A stretch of 64,000 nucleotides of DNA, taken from positions 806,001-870,000 of the forward strand of contig NZ_CP141822.1 of the NCBI RefSeq assembly GCF_035621455.1, written 5' to 3'. Positions 29,325-38,734 of this stretch are shown piece by piece. The position numbers and the translations under genes are program-made. How positions within the stretch are numbered: position 1 is the first letter of the stretch; each line of letters opens with the position of its first letter. The DNA is from Vibrio natriegens NBRC 15636 = ATCC 14048 = DSM 759. GTDB taxonomy: Bacteria > Pseudomonadota > Gammaproteobacteria > Enterobacterales > Vibrionaceae. Below the pieces are notes generated by a model. The model made no database searches, was not told where the DNA came from, and saw only the letters and a list, made by a program, of their open reading frames with translations.

Positions 29325-30112
29325 TTTCGTTCGAGCACTTTTTTGACACGCTTCTATCCACCATTCGCGATGTTATCCCAATTGCTGCCATCATTTTTGG
29401 TTTTCAACTCGCGGTACTTCGCCGTCCGGTGAATAACCTGAGAAAAGTGCTGTTTGGTTTTGCCTACGTTATTTTGGGTTTATCCCTGTTCTTGCTCGGG
29501 TTGGAAATGGCATTGTTTCCGCTTGGCGAAACCATGGCGGTACAACTTACTACCCCGGATTTTGTCAGAGAGTTCAAAGTATCAGTAGGGCAGCAACTGG
29601 AGTGGATCGACTATTATTGGGTGTACACCTTCGCATTTTTTATTGGTTTCAGTACAACGATTGCAGAGCCGTCATTAATTGCGGTAGCAATCAAGGCGAA
29701 TCAAGTTTCCGGTGGCAGTATTAGCGTGAATGGTCTGCGTGTCGCGGTTGCATTAGGTGTGGCGATTGGTATTGCATTGGGCAGCTACCGGATTGTTGTC
29801 GGGGACCCTATTCACTATTACATCATGGCTGGTTACATCGTAGTCGTCGCCCAGACCTTTTATGCCCCTCAGATGATCGTCCCTTTGGCTTATGACTCTG
29901 GCGGTGTGACGACATCGACTGTTACTGTACCGCTCGTGACCGCTCTGGGATTAGGCCTGGCGTCTACTGTGCCGGGGAGAAACCCTATGATAGATGGCTT
30001 TGGTTTGATTGCCTTTGCCAGTTTGTTTCCGATGATATCCGTCATGGGATATGCGCAAATTACTCAATGGCTTAATAAAGACACCTCGGAGGACGAAGAA
30101 AATGCGCTTTAA
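29321..30112 (+). CDS. DUF1538 membrane protein, second subunit (UmpB-like)
   Basis: This 263-aa paralogue of the preceding protein has the same topology and the same two signatures: [17 protein letters not shown] and [20 protein letters not shown] with [21 protein letters not shown] longer loop between about residues 80 and 100, and an acidic cytoplasmic tail ([10 protein letters not shown]), distinguish it. The ATGA overlap with the first gene means translational coupling and suggests a heterodimer. Its 3' end overlaps the PII-like gene by 11 bases. Confidence 0.85.
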   Translation: MISFEHFFDTLLSTIRDVIPIAAIIFGFQLAVLRRPVNNLRKVLFGFAYVILGLSLFLLGLEMALFPLGETMAVQLTTPDFVREFKVSVGQQLEWIDYYWVYTFAFFIGFSTTIAEPSLIAVAIKANQVSGGSISVNGLRVAVALGVAIGIALGSYRIVVGDPIHYYIMAGYIVVVAQTFYAPQMIVPLAYDSGGVTTSTVTVPLVTALGLGLASTVPGRNPMIDGFGLIAFASLFPMISVMGYAQITQWLNKDTSEDEENAL

Positions 30113-30452
30113 ATTGATACTTGCGTTTGTTGAGGATGCCAGAACAGATAAGGTGCTTGATGCTGCTCGGGAAGCTGGAGCAACGGGTGCTACGGTAATT
30201 AATAATGCTCGAGGGCAAGGGTTAAACCAGAAGCGAACTTTTTTTGGATTGACCTTGGAAGTACAAAAAGATGTTCTGCTGTTTGTGGTCGAGGAGCATC
30301 TCTCTCGACACATTTTAGAAACCATCAGCGATGTCGGTGAATTTGACAAGGAATCCGGACAGGGCATTGCGATTCAAATTGATATTGAAGATGCGGTCGG
30401 CGTCGCCCATCAGGTAGAGACATTGGCTAAGGTTGTAGAGGACGAGTTATGA
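30102..30452 (+). CDS. Divergent PII-like nitrogen-regulator-fold protein
   Basis: This 116-aa protein has the PII pattern: beta strand [32 protein letters not shown], a T-loop replaced by NNARGQGLNQKRTFFG, then LEVQKDVLLFVVEEH. It lacks the GlnB tyrosine of the T-loop and the full GDGKIFV B-loop signature (ESGQGIAIQIDI is in its place), so it is not GlnB/GlnK. CGGAGG nine bases before the ATG sets the start. Genetic coupling on both sides suggests it binds a nucleotide and regulates the DUF1538 pair. Confidence 0.8.
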   Translation: MRFKLILAFVEDARTDKVLDAAREAGATGATVINNARGQGLNQKRTFFGLTLEVQKDVLLFVVEEHLSRHILETISDVGEFDKESGQGIAIQIDIEDAVGVAHQVETLAKVVEDEL

Positions 30453-30850
30453 GTAATCAGGCGATAGTACGGGTTCGAGACGTCATGGCTGCAACTTACG
30501 TTATGGTAGATGGGCTGATGACGGTGTACGAAGGGATTACACTAGCCAAAAAATATCAAGTGAAAGCGCTGGTGGTTAAAAAGCGCGATGACAATGATGA
30601 ATTCGGCATAGTATTAATGAATGATATTGCCAAAAAAGTGCTGGCGAATAACCGTGCACCTCAACGAACCAATATTTATGAGATTATGACCAAGCCAGCT
30701 CTGTGTGTTGGGCCGGACATGAACGTGAAATATTGCGCCAGATTGTTTGAACGGTTTGGTATTAGTCGCGCTCCGGTTATTGAAGACGGCGAGGTGATTG
30801 GTATGGTCAGTTACAACAATATCGTAATCAATGGCATGGTAAGAGATTAA
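30449..30850 (+). CDS. Tandem CBS-domain protein
   Basis: This 133-aa stand-alone Bateman module has CBS 1 at about residues 8-70 (VRDVMAATYVMVDGLMTVYEGITLAKKYQVKALVV) and CBS 2 at about 75-133 (YEIMTKPALCVGPDMNVKY ... RAPVIEDGEVIGMVSYNNIV). Such pairs usually bind adenine nucleotides. Its ATG overlaps the stop of the PII-like gene (ATGA), making four overlapping genes in a row. The likely role is energy or nucleotide sensing for the DUF1538 transporter; that is inference from context. Confidence 0.88.
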   Translation: MSNQAIVRVRDVMAATYVMVDGLMTVYEGITLAKKYQVKALVVKKRDDNDEFGIVLMNDIAKKVLANNRAPQRTNIYEIMTKPALCVGPDMNVKYCARLFERFGISRAPVIEDGEVIGMVSYNNIVINGMVRD

Positions 30851-30997
30851 GTCGAAAGGTAAATCGAGGCTCAGCTTTACTTCTCTCAGATCGGCGACAG
30901 TTATCCATCTATAATGCATTGATTACTTGTGATGTTGCATATGTGTCCGTTGGCACTTATCCTTTGTGCCTTACGCTTATAGTCGAGGATTTTTATC

Positions 30998-31207
30998 ATG
31001 CCTTTAGTTGCTTGTCCGGTCTGTGAGAAACAGATTTCTAAACGAGCTCATACCTGTCCTGGGTGTGGGGAGCCGGATCCGCTGAATCACTTAGCAAAGT
31101 CGAAGTTTATCTCAATGGTTTTTTGGTTGTTGGTACTTGTAGGCGCTGGTTATGCGGCGTGGGTTTATTTACTGCCAATGTTGATCGATTTTGTTCGTAA
31201 CCAGTAA
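30998..31207 (+). CDS. Small zinc-ribbon membrane protein, unknown function
   Basis: This 69-aa protein has an N-terminal zinc ribbon (CPVC at residues 6-9 and CPGCG at 20-24) and a single hydrophobic helix (about 37-58, ISMVFWLLVLVGAGYAAWVYLL). The topology predicts the ribbon in the cytoplasm and a short C-terminal tail. GAGGA precedes the ATG at good spacing. It lies 147 bases after the CBS gene, with space for its own promoter. Function not known to me. Confidence 0.75.
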   Translation: MPLVACPVCEKQISKRAHTCPGCGEPDPLNHLAKSKFISMVFWLLVLVGAGYAAWVYLLPMLIDFVRNQ

Positions 31208-31265
31208 GTTGAGCTGTAGTCAGAATGGCGTAGAATAGCCTCTGTTTTTATGAGGAGATAATGCT

Positions 31266-31811
31266 TTGAAACTATTTTTTGCCTCAGATTTGCATGGCTC
31301 TTTACCTGCGACGAGAGAAACCATCGATTTGTTTGTTGAATCTGGAGCGGATCATCTGGTTCTGTTGGGAGACATTCTCTACCACGGACCAAGAAACCCA
31401 ATTCCAGAAGGTTATAACCCAGCACAAGTGGCTGAGCTTTTAAATCAGTACAGCAAGCAGATTATTGCGGTTCGAGGTAACTGCGATAGTGAAGTGGATC
31501 AGATGCTATTAAGCTTTCCGATGATGATGGATTATGCTTGGGTGTTGCTTGAATCCGGTCAGCGTCTGTTTTTAACCCATGGTCATATATACAACAGTAG
31601 CCATCGCCCAGAGCTGAAAGAAGGGGATGTGATCGCCCATGGTCACACTCACATACCTGTCGCAGAGTTACAAGATGGCGTTACTATCTTCAACCCTGGT
31701 TCTATGACGTTTCCGCGCAATGACTTACCTCGAAGCTACGGCTTGATGAATGGGAAGACACTGACAGTACAGACGCCAGAGGGCGAAGTGTTGGCTCAGA
31801 CAGAGATATAG
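31266..31811 (+). CDS. yfcE: Metallophosphodiesterase YfcE
   Basis: This manganese-type phosphodiesterase has 181 aa and the full metallophosphatase motif set: SDLHGS, GDILYHGP, GNCD, THGH and HGHTH. E. coli YfcE is about the same length and acts on bis-pNPP; the natural substrate is unclear. The start codon is TTG: AGGAG lies eight bases upstream and the product then begins MKLFFASDLHG as in the family. A nearby ATG would stop after two codons. It is followed by a short hairpin before the convergent SelW-like gene. Confidence 0.93.
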   Translation: MKLFFASDLHGSLPATRETIDLFVESGADHLVLLGDILYHGPRNPIPEGYNPAQVAELLNQYSKQIIAVRGNCDSEVDQMLLSFPMMMDYAWVLLESGQRLFLTHGHIYNSSHRPELKEGDVIAHGHTHIPVAELQDGVTIFNPGSMTFPRNDLPRSYGLMNGKTLTVQTPEGEVLAQTEI

Positions 31812-31852
31812 TGTTTGAGATCCGACTGAGAGAATGGTTTTGTTTACATGAT

Positions 31853-31881
31853 TAGGGGAGTACAGCACTCCCTTATTTTGT
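31853..31881. terminator. Hairpin between yfcE and the convergent SelW-like gene
   Basis: GGGAGT pairs with ACTCCC around ACAGC; TTATTTTG follows on the plus strand, so it ends yfcE transcription. It overlaps the stop region of the convergent gene. Confidence 0.55.
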
Positions 31882-32151
31882 ATCCGAATGTCCTAGATCT
31901 CTGTCCGGTGCAATAATGTCTCTGACTTTCTGTTTCAATACCTTTGCTTCCGGAAAACCGCCATCTTTTTTACGCTCCCAGATTTGCTGTCCATTACAGA
32001 AGATTTCGAATCGACCACCAGTATCTGGATGCAAGGTAACAGATTCGATTTCTTCGCTGAACGTATGTAGCAGCTCTTGCGAAAGCCAGGTTGAACGTAA
32101 CATCCAATTACACTGACGACAGTAGTAGATGTTAATCACAGCTTTTTCCAT
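31873..32151 (-). CDS. SelT/SelW/SelH (Rdx family) thioredoxin-like protein
   Basis: This small Rdx-fold protein has 92 aa and a CxxC redox motif at residues 11-14 (YYCRQC), cysteine taking the place of the selenocysteine found in animal SelW. Downstream GGRFEIFCNGQQIWERKKDGGFPEA is the family signature. It probably takes part in thiol redox reactions in the cytoplasm; the partner is unknown. It is a single gene convergent with yfcE. Confidence 0.9.
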   Translation of the reverse strand: MEKAVINIYYCRQCNWMLRSTWLSQELLHTFSEEIESVTLHPDTGGRFEIFCNGQQIWERKKDGGFPEAKVLKQKVRDIIAPDRDLGHSDTK

Positions 32152-32199
32152 TTTATTTTCCTTTTAACTAGAATAGCCCGTTAATTCTTAAGCCTGGCA

Positions 32200-32955
32200 T
32201 TAAACCAGTAGCTTAAACCCAACGGCAAAGGTGAGAATTTCAAACGCAATTTTTATCACTCGGTTACTATATCGGGTGGCAGCCCAAGCACCCAAGCTTC
32301 CGCCTAAAAAGGAACTTAACAGCAATACGGGTAACCATGCCCAGTGAATAGGGGCACCGGCTTGAACGACAGCGACGCCTCCAATGCCATTCCAAAACAA
32401 CCCGACGCAAATCATGGTGTAAGCGACTGCCTGTTTATAATCAAACCCAAACCAGCGAACCAAAAATAGAGTAACCAGCAGTCCAGAACCAGCGGTGAGT
32501 GAACCATTAATGATTCCAATCAGCATGATGCCAAAACCACCAACGATCCAACCGGCTCGATCGCGATGCATCTTCACCTCGGATTGTCCTAACTGCTTTT
32601 TAAGCCGTGAGTAAATGCCCAAAGCAAGGATCATGGAGCCCAACATCTTCTCAGCAATACCATCAGGAATATGAACGATGATATTAGCGCCAATAATGAC
32701 ACCAATACTGCCGACCAGTATTAAATACAGCGCTACGGGAAGTTTTATTGTGCCAGCTTTTAAATGCGTACTGGCTGCGCCTAAACCTAAGGCAACGGAC
32801 GCGACTTTATGAGTGCCAAGAGCAACAGAAAAAGGCAAACCTAAAAAAATCAGTAGGGGGAATTGCAACAAACCTGCGCCGCCACCAGAAAGTGACGCTA
32901 ACGTGTTTGCGATAAGAGAGCCCAAAAAGAGCGTGAGGGTATCTAGCCAGTCCAT
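32200..32955 (-). CDS. TauE/SafE-family membrane permease (sulfite/organo-acid export type)
   Basis: This 251-aa polytopic protein has about eight hydrophobic segments in the DUF81/TauE pattern. It starts MDWLDTLTLFLGSLIANTLASLSGGGAGLLQFP, with GTHKVASVALG and GSLTAGSGLLVTLFLVRWFG in the repeat cores. The ATG is preferred to a GTG two codons upstream. Family members move sulfite, sulfonates or sulfur compounds outward; the substrate here is unknown. It stands 42 bases downstream of toxS but is probably not functionally tied to it. Confidence 0.88.
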   Translation of the reverse strand: MDWLDTLTLFLGSLIANTLASLSGGGAGLLQFPLLIFLGLPFSVALGTHKVASVALGLGAASTHLKAGTIKLPVALYLILVGSIGVIIGANIIVHIPDGIAEKMLGSMILALGIYSRLKKQLGQSEVKMHRDRAGWIVGGFGIMLIGIINGSLTAGSGLLVTLFLVRWFGFDYKQAVAYTMICVGLFWNGIGGVAVVQAGAPIHWAWLPVLLLSSFLGGSLGAWAATRYSNRVIKIAFEILTFAVGFKLLV

Positions 32956-32997
32956 GTGCACAACAAAGGGGACATTTTGCCCCCTTTAATCAGAAAA

Positions 32998-33513
32998 TCA
33001 GTTTCTAAACAGTACCGTAGAACCGTGATTCAGGCTAGTTAATAACAGAGTTTTCTCGTTAACCACATCAATACGGCGGCTTTGCTCGGCATCCAGCCTG
33101 AAAATTTGAGTAATCAAGCGAAGCTGTTCTTCAGAGAAGTCTCTCGACTGAGAAGACGAAATGTCTTTGAATTCAGACGGTGAAACGAGCAGGTAATTAT
33201 CGCTCACTTCCCAGCGACCTTTCTCTGAGATATTGATGGTTGATTCCGCCGTCGAACCTTGGGCAAACAGCTTAATGTTCGCTACACGGATGTATTCGCC
33301 ATTAGGCAAATATTTCACGTTGGACTCGACATTGACCTTACGCAGCGGACCTACCGTGTCATTCGGCAACTTATCAGTAATGAGTGTCACCATGGCAGAT
33401 TGCCACTCGTTTGCAGTCAGAACCTGTTCAATTTTGAGGTCGCTGCCCCAGTATAACCAGCCACTGAAAAGCATGGATACGGCCAAAACCGCAGATGCAA
33501 ATTTTATCTTCAT
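32998..33513 (-). CDS. toxS: Transmembrane regulatory protein ToxS
   Basis: ToxS binds the periplasmic domain of ToxR and stabilises it, and takes part in bile sensing. The 171-aa protein has one N-terminal membrane segment (about residues 5-22) and a periplasmic beta-rich domain (LRKVNVESNVKYLPNGEYIRVAN, EKGRWEVSDNYLLVSPSEF). Length is close to V. cholerae ToxS (173). It follows toxR by 12 bases in the same operon. Confidence 0.92.
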   Translation of the reverse strand: MKIKFASAVLAVSMLFSGWLYWGSDLKIEQVLTANEWQSAMVTLITDKLPNDTVGPLRKVNVESNVKYLPNGEYIRVANIKLFAQGSTAESTINISEKGRWEVSDNYLLVSPSEFKDISSSQSRDFSEEQLRLITQIFRLDAEQSRRIDVVNEKTLLLTSLNHGSTVLFRN

Positions 33514-33525
33514 AATGGCCTCCCC

Positions 33526-34401
33526 TTATTTACAGATATCGGCTGGGTCACTTTGACCAGAAACTATACGCAAAGTGACATTCTCATAAGAGTGGTCGAT
33601 GTCATGGATATAGTTCAGCACCAGTTGGTTGTTCTGGCCACCGGTTGCGATGACCTGCACAGGCAATGAATCTTTTGTGTGATGGTCAACGTAGCGTTCC
33701 ACACATTGCTTGATAGACGGCAACCAGTCATTAATTTGCGGGTGATTCACAGGCGTTAGCACAGGTACATTTTGATAAATATCTACCTGACGGAATTGGG
33801 ACTCCGCGGGATTCGTGAATAGCAGTACGCCAACTGGAAACAATATAGCTACCAATAAAATCAGCCGTGGCAACCACATATTTGGTTTCTTTTGCGGCTG
33901 AACCTGAGCTTGTTCACTACGAAACTCGTGCTCTACTTTTGTTTCGGAGATCGGCTCAGCTGGTGGCTCGTCAGAAATATCCGTGCTTTTCGCTTTGTCT
34001 GGCTCAACGTCTGAAGCTAGCTCTTCAGAGTCTGAGTTAACAACAGAGGAAAGCGGATTCAATCGTTCTACAGAACAGATTAACTGGTAGCCACGCTTTG
34101 GTACGGTTTTTACATACTCTGGAGATTTTGTTGAGTCCTTCAACATCTTACGCAGGGTAGAGATCGCTTGAGTAAGGCTTGAGTCATCCACCTCAAAACC
34201 TTGCTCACGCCAGACAAACTCGTGGAGTTCGTTACGGGTTAACACTTCGTTGGGTCTTTCTGCCAACATCAGGAGAATGCGACTTTCGTTGCTTCCTAAA
34301 CGTACAACGTCGTTGTCGTTTTGTTGGTCAGCAAGCGAATTACTATTTGGGTCAAAAGTAAACCTTTGAGCAAGTAGAAATTTGGTGCCAATGCTAGTCA
34401 T
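33526..34401 (-). CDS. toxR: Membrane-bound transcription regulator ToxR
   Basis: ToxR is a one-component regulator of outer-membrane porins and, in pathogens, virulence genes. The 291-aa protein has an OmpR-type winged helix (about residues 15-112, RLGSNESRILLMLAERPNEV, SLTQAISTLRKMLKDS, VPKRGYQL), a Pro/Glu-rich linker, one membrane segment (about 173-194) and a periplasmic domain with two cysteines (Cys233 and Cys290), the pair that forms the regulatory disulfide in V. cholerae. It is divergent from htpG, the conserved Vibrio arrangement. A CRP-type palindrome lies 34 bases upstream of the start. Confidence 0.95.
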   Translation of the reverse strand: MTSIGTKFLLAQRFTFDPNSNSLADQQNDNDVVRLGSNESRILLMLAERPNEVLTRNELHEFVWREQGFEVDDSSLTQAISTLRKMLKDSTKSPEYVKTVPKRGYQLICSVERLNPLSSVVNSDSEELASDVEPDKAKSTDISDEPPAEPISETKVEHEFRSEQAQVQPQKKPNMWLPRLILLVAILFPVGVLLFTNPAESQFRQVDIYQNVPVLTPVNHPQINDWLPSIKQCVERYVDHHTKDSLPVQVIATGGQNNQLVLNYIHDIDHSYENVTLRIVSGQSDPADICK

Positions 34402-34435
34402 TTAGTTCTTCTTAGATGGATGATGTTGAAATTAT

Positions 34436-34451
34436 GGTGATTTATATCACA
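34436..34451 (-). promoter_or_regulatory. Probable CRP (cAMP receptor protein) site upstream of toxR
   Basis: GGTGA-TTTATA-TCACA fits the CRP consensus TGTGA-N6-TCACA with one half perfect and the other off at the first base. It lies 34-50 bases before the toxR start codon, close to where the -10 to +1 region may fall, which leaves open whether CRP would activate or repress. Confidence 0.6.
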
Positions 34452-34554
34452 AATTCATGCTATGCGCGTAGGATATGCACGACGTTTTAGATGCTTTTAG
34501 CCGGGTAGGATAATTAAATTTTTGTAAAAAAACACTGTTTTTAGTTGGATTGAC

Positions 34555-34580
34555 CTTGAATTTACATTTGTCAGCCACAT
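34555..34580 (+). promoter_or_regulatory. Probable sigma-32 heat-shock promoter of htpG
   Basis: CTTGAAT, 13 bases, CCACAT closely fits the RpoH pattern CTTGAAA-N11-16-CCCCAT. It is about 95 bases upstream of the htpG start. htpG in V. cholerae is heat-shock controlled and shares this intergenic region with toxR. Confidence 0.6.
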
Positions 34581-34674
34581 GTTACATGACATATTAGAAA
34601 CGCTATTTCATGGAGTTGAGGTGTTTACTTTTCTCCCTGAGATGGTTTGTTAGATTAGATGTTATGGAGCAAAC

Positions 34675-36579
34675 ATGAGCGAAACTGTATCTCAAAATAA
34701 AGAAACTCGTGGTTTTCAATCAGAAGTAAAACAACTACTGCATTTAATGATCCATTCTCTTTATTCCAACAAAGAGATCTTTTTGCGTGAGCTGATTTCT
34801 AACGCATCAGATGCATCAGACAAATTGCGATTTCAGGCGCTATCTAACCCAGATTTGTATCAGGGTAACGCTGACCTTGGCGTAAAACTGTCATTTGATG
34901 AGAGCGCAAATACCTTAACGATTTCTGACAATGGTATCGGCATGAGCCGTGATGATGTGATCGAGCATCTGGGTACTATTGCGAAATCTGGCACGGCAGA
35001 TTTCTTCTCAAAACTGTCTGAAGATCAAAGCAAAGACTCACAATTGATTGGTCAGTTTGGTGTCGGCTTCTATTCTGCGTTTATCGTGGCAGATGCTGTT
35101 ACGGTTCGCACTCGTGCTGCAGGTGTTTCAGCAGAAGAGGCCGTGCAATGGCACTCTGCGGGTGAAGGTGAGTACACGATTGAAAACATCGTAAAAGACG
35201 CTCGCGGTACCGACATCATTCTGCACATGCGTGAAGAAGGTAAAGAGTTCCTGAGTGAATGGCGTCTGCGCGAAGTGATCAGTAAGTATTCTGACCATAT
35301 CGGTATCCCGGTTTCTATCCAAACAGCGGTACGTGATGACGAAGGCAATGAAACTGGCGAGAAAAAGTGGGAGCAAATTAACAAGGCTCAAGCGCTATGG
35401 ACTCGCAATAAATCTGATATCTCAGAAGAAGAGTATCAAGAGTTTTACAAGCACGTTTCGCATGACTTCGCGGATCCACTGACCTGGAGTCATAACCGCG
35501 TTGAAGGTAAAAACGACTACACGAGTCTTCTTTACATCCCGTCTAAAGCACCATGGGACATGATGAACCGCGACCATAAATCTGGTCTGAAACTGTATGT
35601 ACAACGTGTATTCATCATGGATGACGCGGAGCAGTTTATGCCGTCTTACCTGCGTTTTGTACGCGGTCTGATAGATTCAAACGATCTTCCGCTAAACGTA
35701 TCGCGTGAGATTCTGCAAGACAACAAAGTGACTCAGTCATTGCGCAATGCTTGTACCAAGCGCGTATTGACGATGCTAGAGCGCATGGCAAAGAATGACT
35801 CAGAAAAATACCAGTCATTCTGGAAAGAGTTTGGCCTTGTACTGAAAGAGGGTCCGGCTGAAGACTTCGCAAACAAAGAGAAGATCGCTGGTCTGTTACG
35901 TTTCGTGTCTACTGAAGTTGACTCTGCTGAGCAAACTGTCGCACTGGCTGACTACGTGGAGCGCATGAAAGAAGGTCAGGACAAGATCTACTACCTGACA
36001 GCAGACAGCTACGCCGCAGCGAAAAACAGCCCGCACTTAGAGCAGTTCAAAGCAAAAGGCATCGAAGTTATCCTGATGTACGACCGCATTGATGAGTGGT
36101 TAATGAACTACCTGACTGAGTTCGACGGTAAGCAGTTCCAGTCAATCACTAAAGCGGGTCTGGATCTGAGCAACTTCGAAGATGAAGCCGAGAAAGAAAA
36201 GCAGAAAGAGACTGAGGAAGAGTTTAAGTCAGTTGTGGAACGCACTAAGTCTTACTTAGGCGATCGCGTAAAAGAAGTTCGCACAACGTTCAAATTGGCT
36301 TCAACACCGGCGGTTGTGGTGACGGATGATTACGAGATGGGGACTCAAATGGCGAAGCTTCTTGCGGCAGCAGGTCAGGCAGTGCCAGAAGTGAAATACA
36401 TCTTCGAAATCAACCCGGAGCATGAACTGGTTAAACGCATGGCTGATGAAGCTGACGAGGAAGCGTTTGGCCGCTGGGTTGAGGTACTTTTAGGGCAGGC
36501 GATGCTTGCTGAACGCGGTTCAATGGAAGACCCTGCCCAGTTCTTAGGTGCGATCAATCAGCTTTTGACTAAGGTTTAA
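34675..36579 (+). CDS. htpG: Hsp90-type molecular chaperone HtpG
   Basis: HtpG is the bacterial Hsp90, an ATP-driven cytosolic chaperone. The 634-aa product has the GHKL ATPase domain with [21 protein letters not shown] and [15 protein letters not shown], the middle domain ([19 protein letters not shown]) and the C-terminal dimerisation domain. Length equals the usual 624-635. Divergent from toxRS; an intrinsic terminator follows. Confidence 0.98.
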   Translation: MSETVSQNKETRGFQSEVKQLLHLMIHSLYSNKEIFLRELISNASDASDKLRFQALSNPDLYQGNADLGVKLSFDESANTLTISDNGIGMSRDDVIEHLGTIAKSGTADFFSKLSEDQSKDSQLIGQFGVGFYSAFIVADAVTVRTRAAGVSAEEAVQWHSAGEGEYTIENIVKDARGTDIILHMREEGKEFLSEWRLREVISKYSDHIGIPVSIQTAVRDDEGNETGEKKWEQINKAQALWTRNKSDISEEEYQEFYKHVSHDFADPLTWSHNRVEGKNDYTSLLYIPSKAPWDMMNRDHKSGLKLYVQRVFIMDDAEQFMPSYLRFVRGLIDSNDLPLNVSREILQDNKVTQSLRNACTKRVLTMLERMAKNDSEKYQSFWKEFGLVLKEGPAEDFANKEKIAGLLRFVSTEVDSAEQTVALADYVERMKEGQDKIYYLTADSYAAAKNSPHLEQFKAKGIEVILMYDRIDEWLMNYLTEFDGKQFQSITKAGLDLSNFEDEAEKEKQKETEEEFKSVVERTKSYLGDRVKEVRTTFKLASTPAVVVTDDYEMGTQMAKLLAAAGQAVPEVKYIFEINPEHELVKRMADEADEEAFGRWVEVLLGQAMLAERGSMEDPAQFLGAINQLLTKV

Positions 36580-36594
36580 TAGTCAATACTCATT

Positions 36595-36622
36595 AAAAAG
36601 CTCGCGTATCGCGAGCTTTTTG
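36595..36622 (+). terminator. Rho-independent terminator of htpG
   Basis: AAAAAGCTCGCG and CGCGAGCTTTTT pair perfectly (12 bp) around TAT, ending in a T-run. Confidence 0.9.
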
Positions 36623-36893
36623 TTTGTTATCGCATAAATTTGCATTGTAGGTGTTGAGTTAATAGTCAATAGTGGCATAAAGATGCGGTTGTTAACATTC
36701 TTTAGTCTTAATTCACTCTTTGCTCACATAACCTGTGGTAGAATCTGTGACTTGAATGTCAGTCACAAGGCGTGTATTTTTGCCGCCTAACGTTATACCG
36801 AAACTTATCGTTGCGATTGCTTCTTAGGTTTGAAACTTGAGTAGGCAGGCTATTGTGAGCTTCGGTATAAATCTTAAATATTAAAGAGGATAA

Positions 36894-37541
<648 letters not shown>

Positions 37542-37586
37542 TAGGTAATACCTATTATCAAAATTTTTAAGAATTTTGTTATAGTT

Positions 37587-37612
37587 AAGCGACCGTAAGG
37601 TCGCTTTTTTTA
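37587..37612 (+). terminator. Rho-independent terminator of adk
   Basis: AAGCGACC and GGTCGCTT pair around GTAA and are followed by a run of T. Confidence 0.9.
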
Positions 37613-37704
37613 TACATTTTTATAATACCAATTCCAGTCATATCTTATCATTCTTGCTGGTTAAAATAGCTGGCATTGGTACACGCTGGAAACAAAGGGA
37701 CGCT

Positions 37705-38667
37705 ATGCAAAAAATAAAAAAACAAGGTGTGCTTCTGGTTAACTTGGGTACACCTGATGAACCAACTGCTCCTGCTGTAAAGCGCTTCTTGAGCCAGTTT
37801 CTTCATGATCACCGAGTGGTCGACATGACACGATGGCTTTGGTGTCCAATTTTGCACGGGGTTATTTTGCCAATACGTGCGCCAAAAGTTGCCAAGCTTT
37901 ATGAGTCCGTTTGGATGGAAGAGGGTTCCCCTCTGATGGTGTACTCAAAGCGCCAAGCGAAGAAACTGGCTAAGCAGTTAGATATGCCCGTAGAGCTTGG
38001 CATGACTTATGGTAATCCAAGTTTACACGCGGGTTTTGAAGCCTTACTATCGCAAGGGGTCGATGAGGTCATCGTATTGCCTTTGTATCCTCAGTATTCA
38101 GGTACAACAACAGCGGCGGTGTCTGATGGGATAACCAAAGCTTTTAAGAAATTACCCGTCATACCGGCATATAGCTTAATTCGTGATTATCACGACCATC
38201 CAATGTTCATTGATGCCTTGGCTCAATCCGTAAGAGCGTATTGGGCTGAACATGGACAAGGGGAGTATCTGCTATGTTCCTATCACGGCATACCGAAACG
38301 TTTTGCAGATAACGGTGACATTTATCCTCAACATTGTGAAACGACGACTCGCTTGCTGGGTGAAGCACTTGGGTTGAATGAAACGCAGATAGGGATGGCT
38401 TATCAGTCCCGTTTTGGGCGTGAAGAGTGGTTACAGCCATACACTGATAAAACTCTGGAAACGTTGCCTGCCAAAGGTATTAAAAAGATTGATATCATGA
38501 CACCAGCATTTTCTTCGGATTGTTTGGAAACGCTAGAAGAAATCGCGGGAGAGAACAAACACATTTTCTTAGAAGCAGGCGGTGAGCAGTTTAATTACAT
38601 TCCTTGCCTGAATGATGATGAGCGACATATTGAGATGATGGCGGAGTTGGTTCGCAATAAGCTTTAA
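37705..38667 (+). CDS. hemH: Ferrochelatase
   Basis: HemH inserts ferrous iron into protoporphyrin IX, the last step of heme synthesis. The 320-aa product begins [27 protein letters not shown] four bases before this ATG fixes the start over an upstream in-frame codon. Motifs include [14 protein letters not shown] and [12 protein letters not shown] with the catalytic His, and [14 protein letters not shown] with the conserved Glu. It follows adk, as in E. coli, and is convergent with the peptide transporter. Confidence 0.97.
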   Translation: MQKIKKQGVLLVNLGTPDEPTAPAVKRFLSQFLHDHRVVDMTRWLWCPILHGVILPIRAPKVAKLYESVWMEEGSPLMVYSKRQAKKLAKQLDMPVELGMTYGNPSLHAGFEALLSQGVDEVIVLPLYPQYSGTTTAAVSDGITKAFKKLPVIPAYSLIRDYHDHPMFIDALAQSVRAYWAEHGQGEYLLCSYHGIPKRFADNGDIYPQHCETTTRLLGEALGLNETQIGMAYQSRFGREEWLQPYTDKTLETLPAKGIKKIDIMTPAFSSDCLETLEEIAGENKHIFLEAGGEQFNYIPCLNDDERHIEMMAELVRNKL

Positions 38668-38691
38668 TCGTTGTCATGAAATGTTCTTAAC

Positions 38692-38720
38692 AAAAAGGGT
38701 CGCAAGTGCGACCCTTTTTA
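38692..38720. terminator. Bidirectional terminator between hemH and the peptide transporter
   Basis: AAAAAGGGTCGC and GCGACCCTTTTT pair perfectly (12 bp) around AAGT, with T-runs on both strands. Confidence 0.9.
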
Positions 38721-38734
38721 GTTTGAATGATGTA

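Noticed and set aside
28590..30112. Gene duplication read as a recent tandem DNA repeat
   Set aside because: The two DUF1538 genes are clear paralogues at protein level but differ widely in DNA, so the duplication is old and the pair is a normal two-subunit arrangement.
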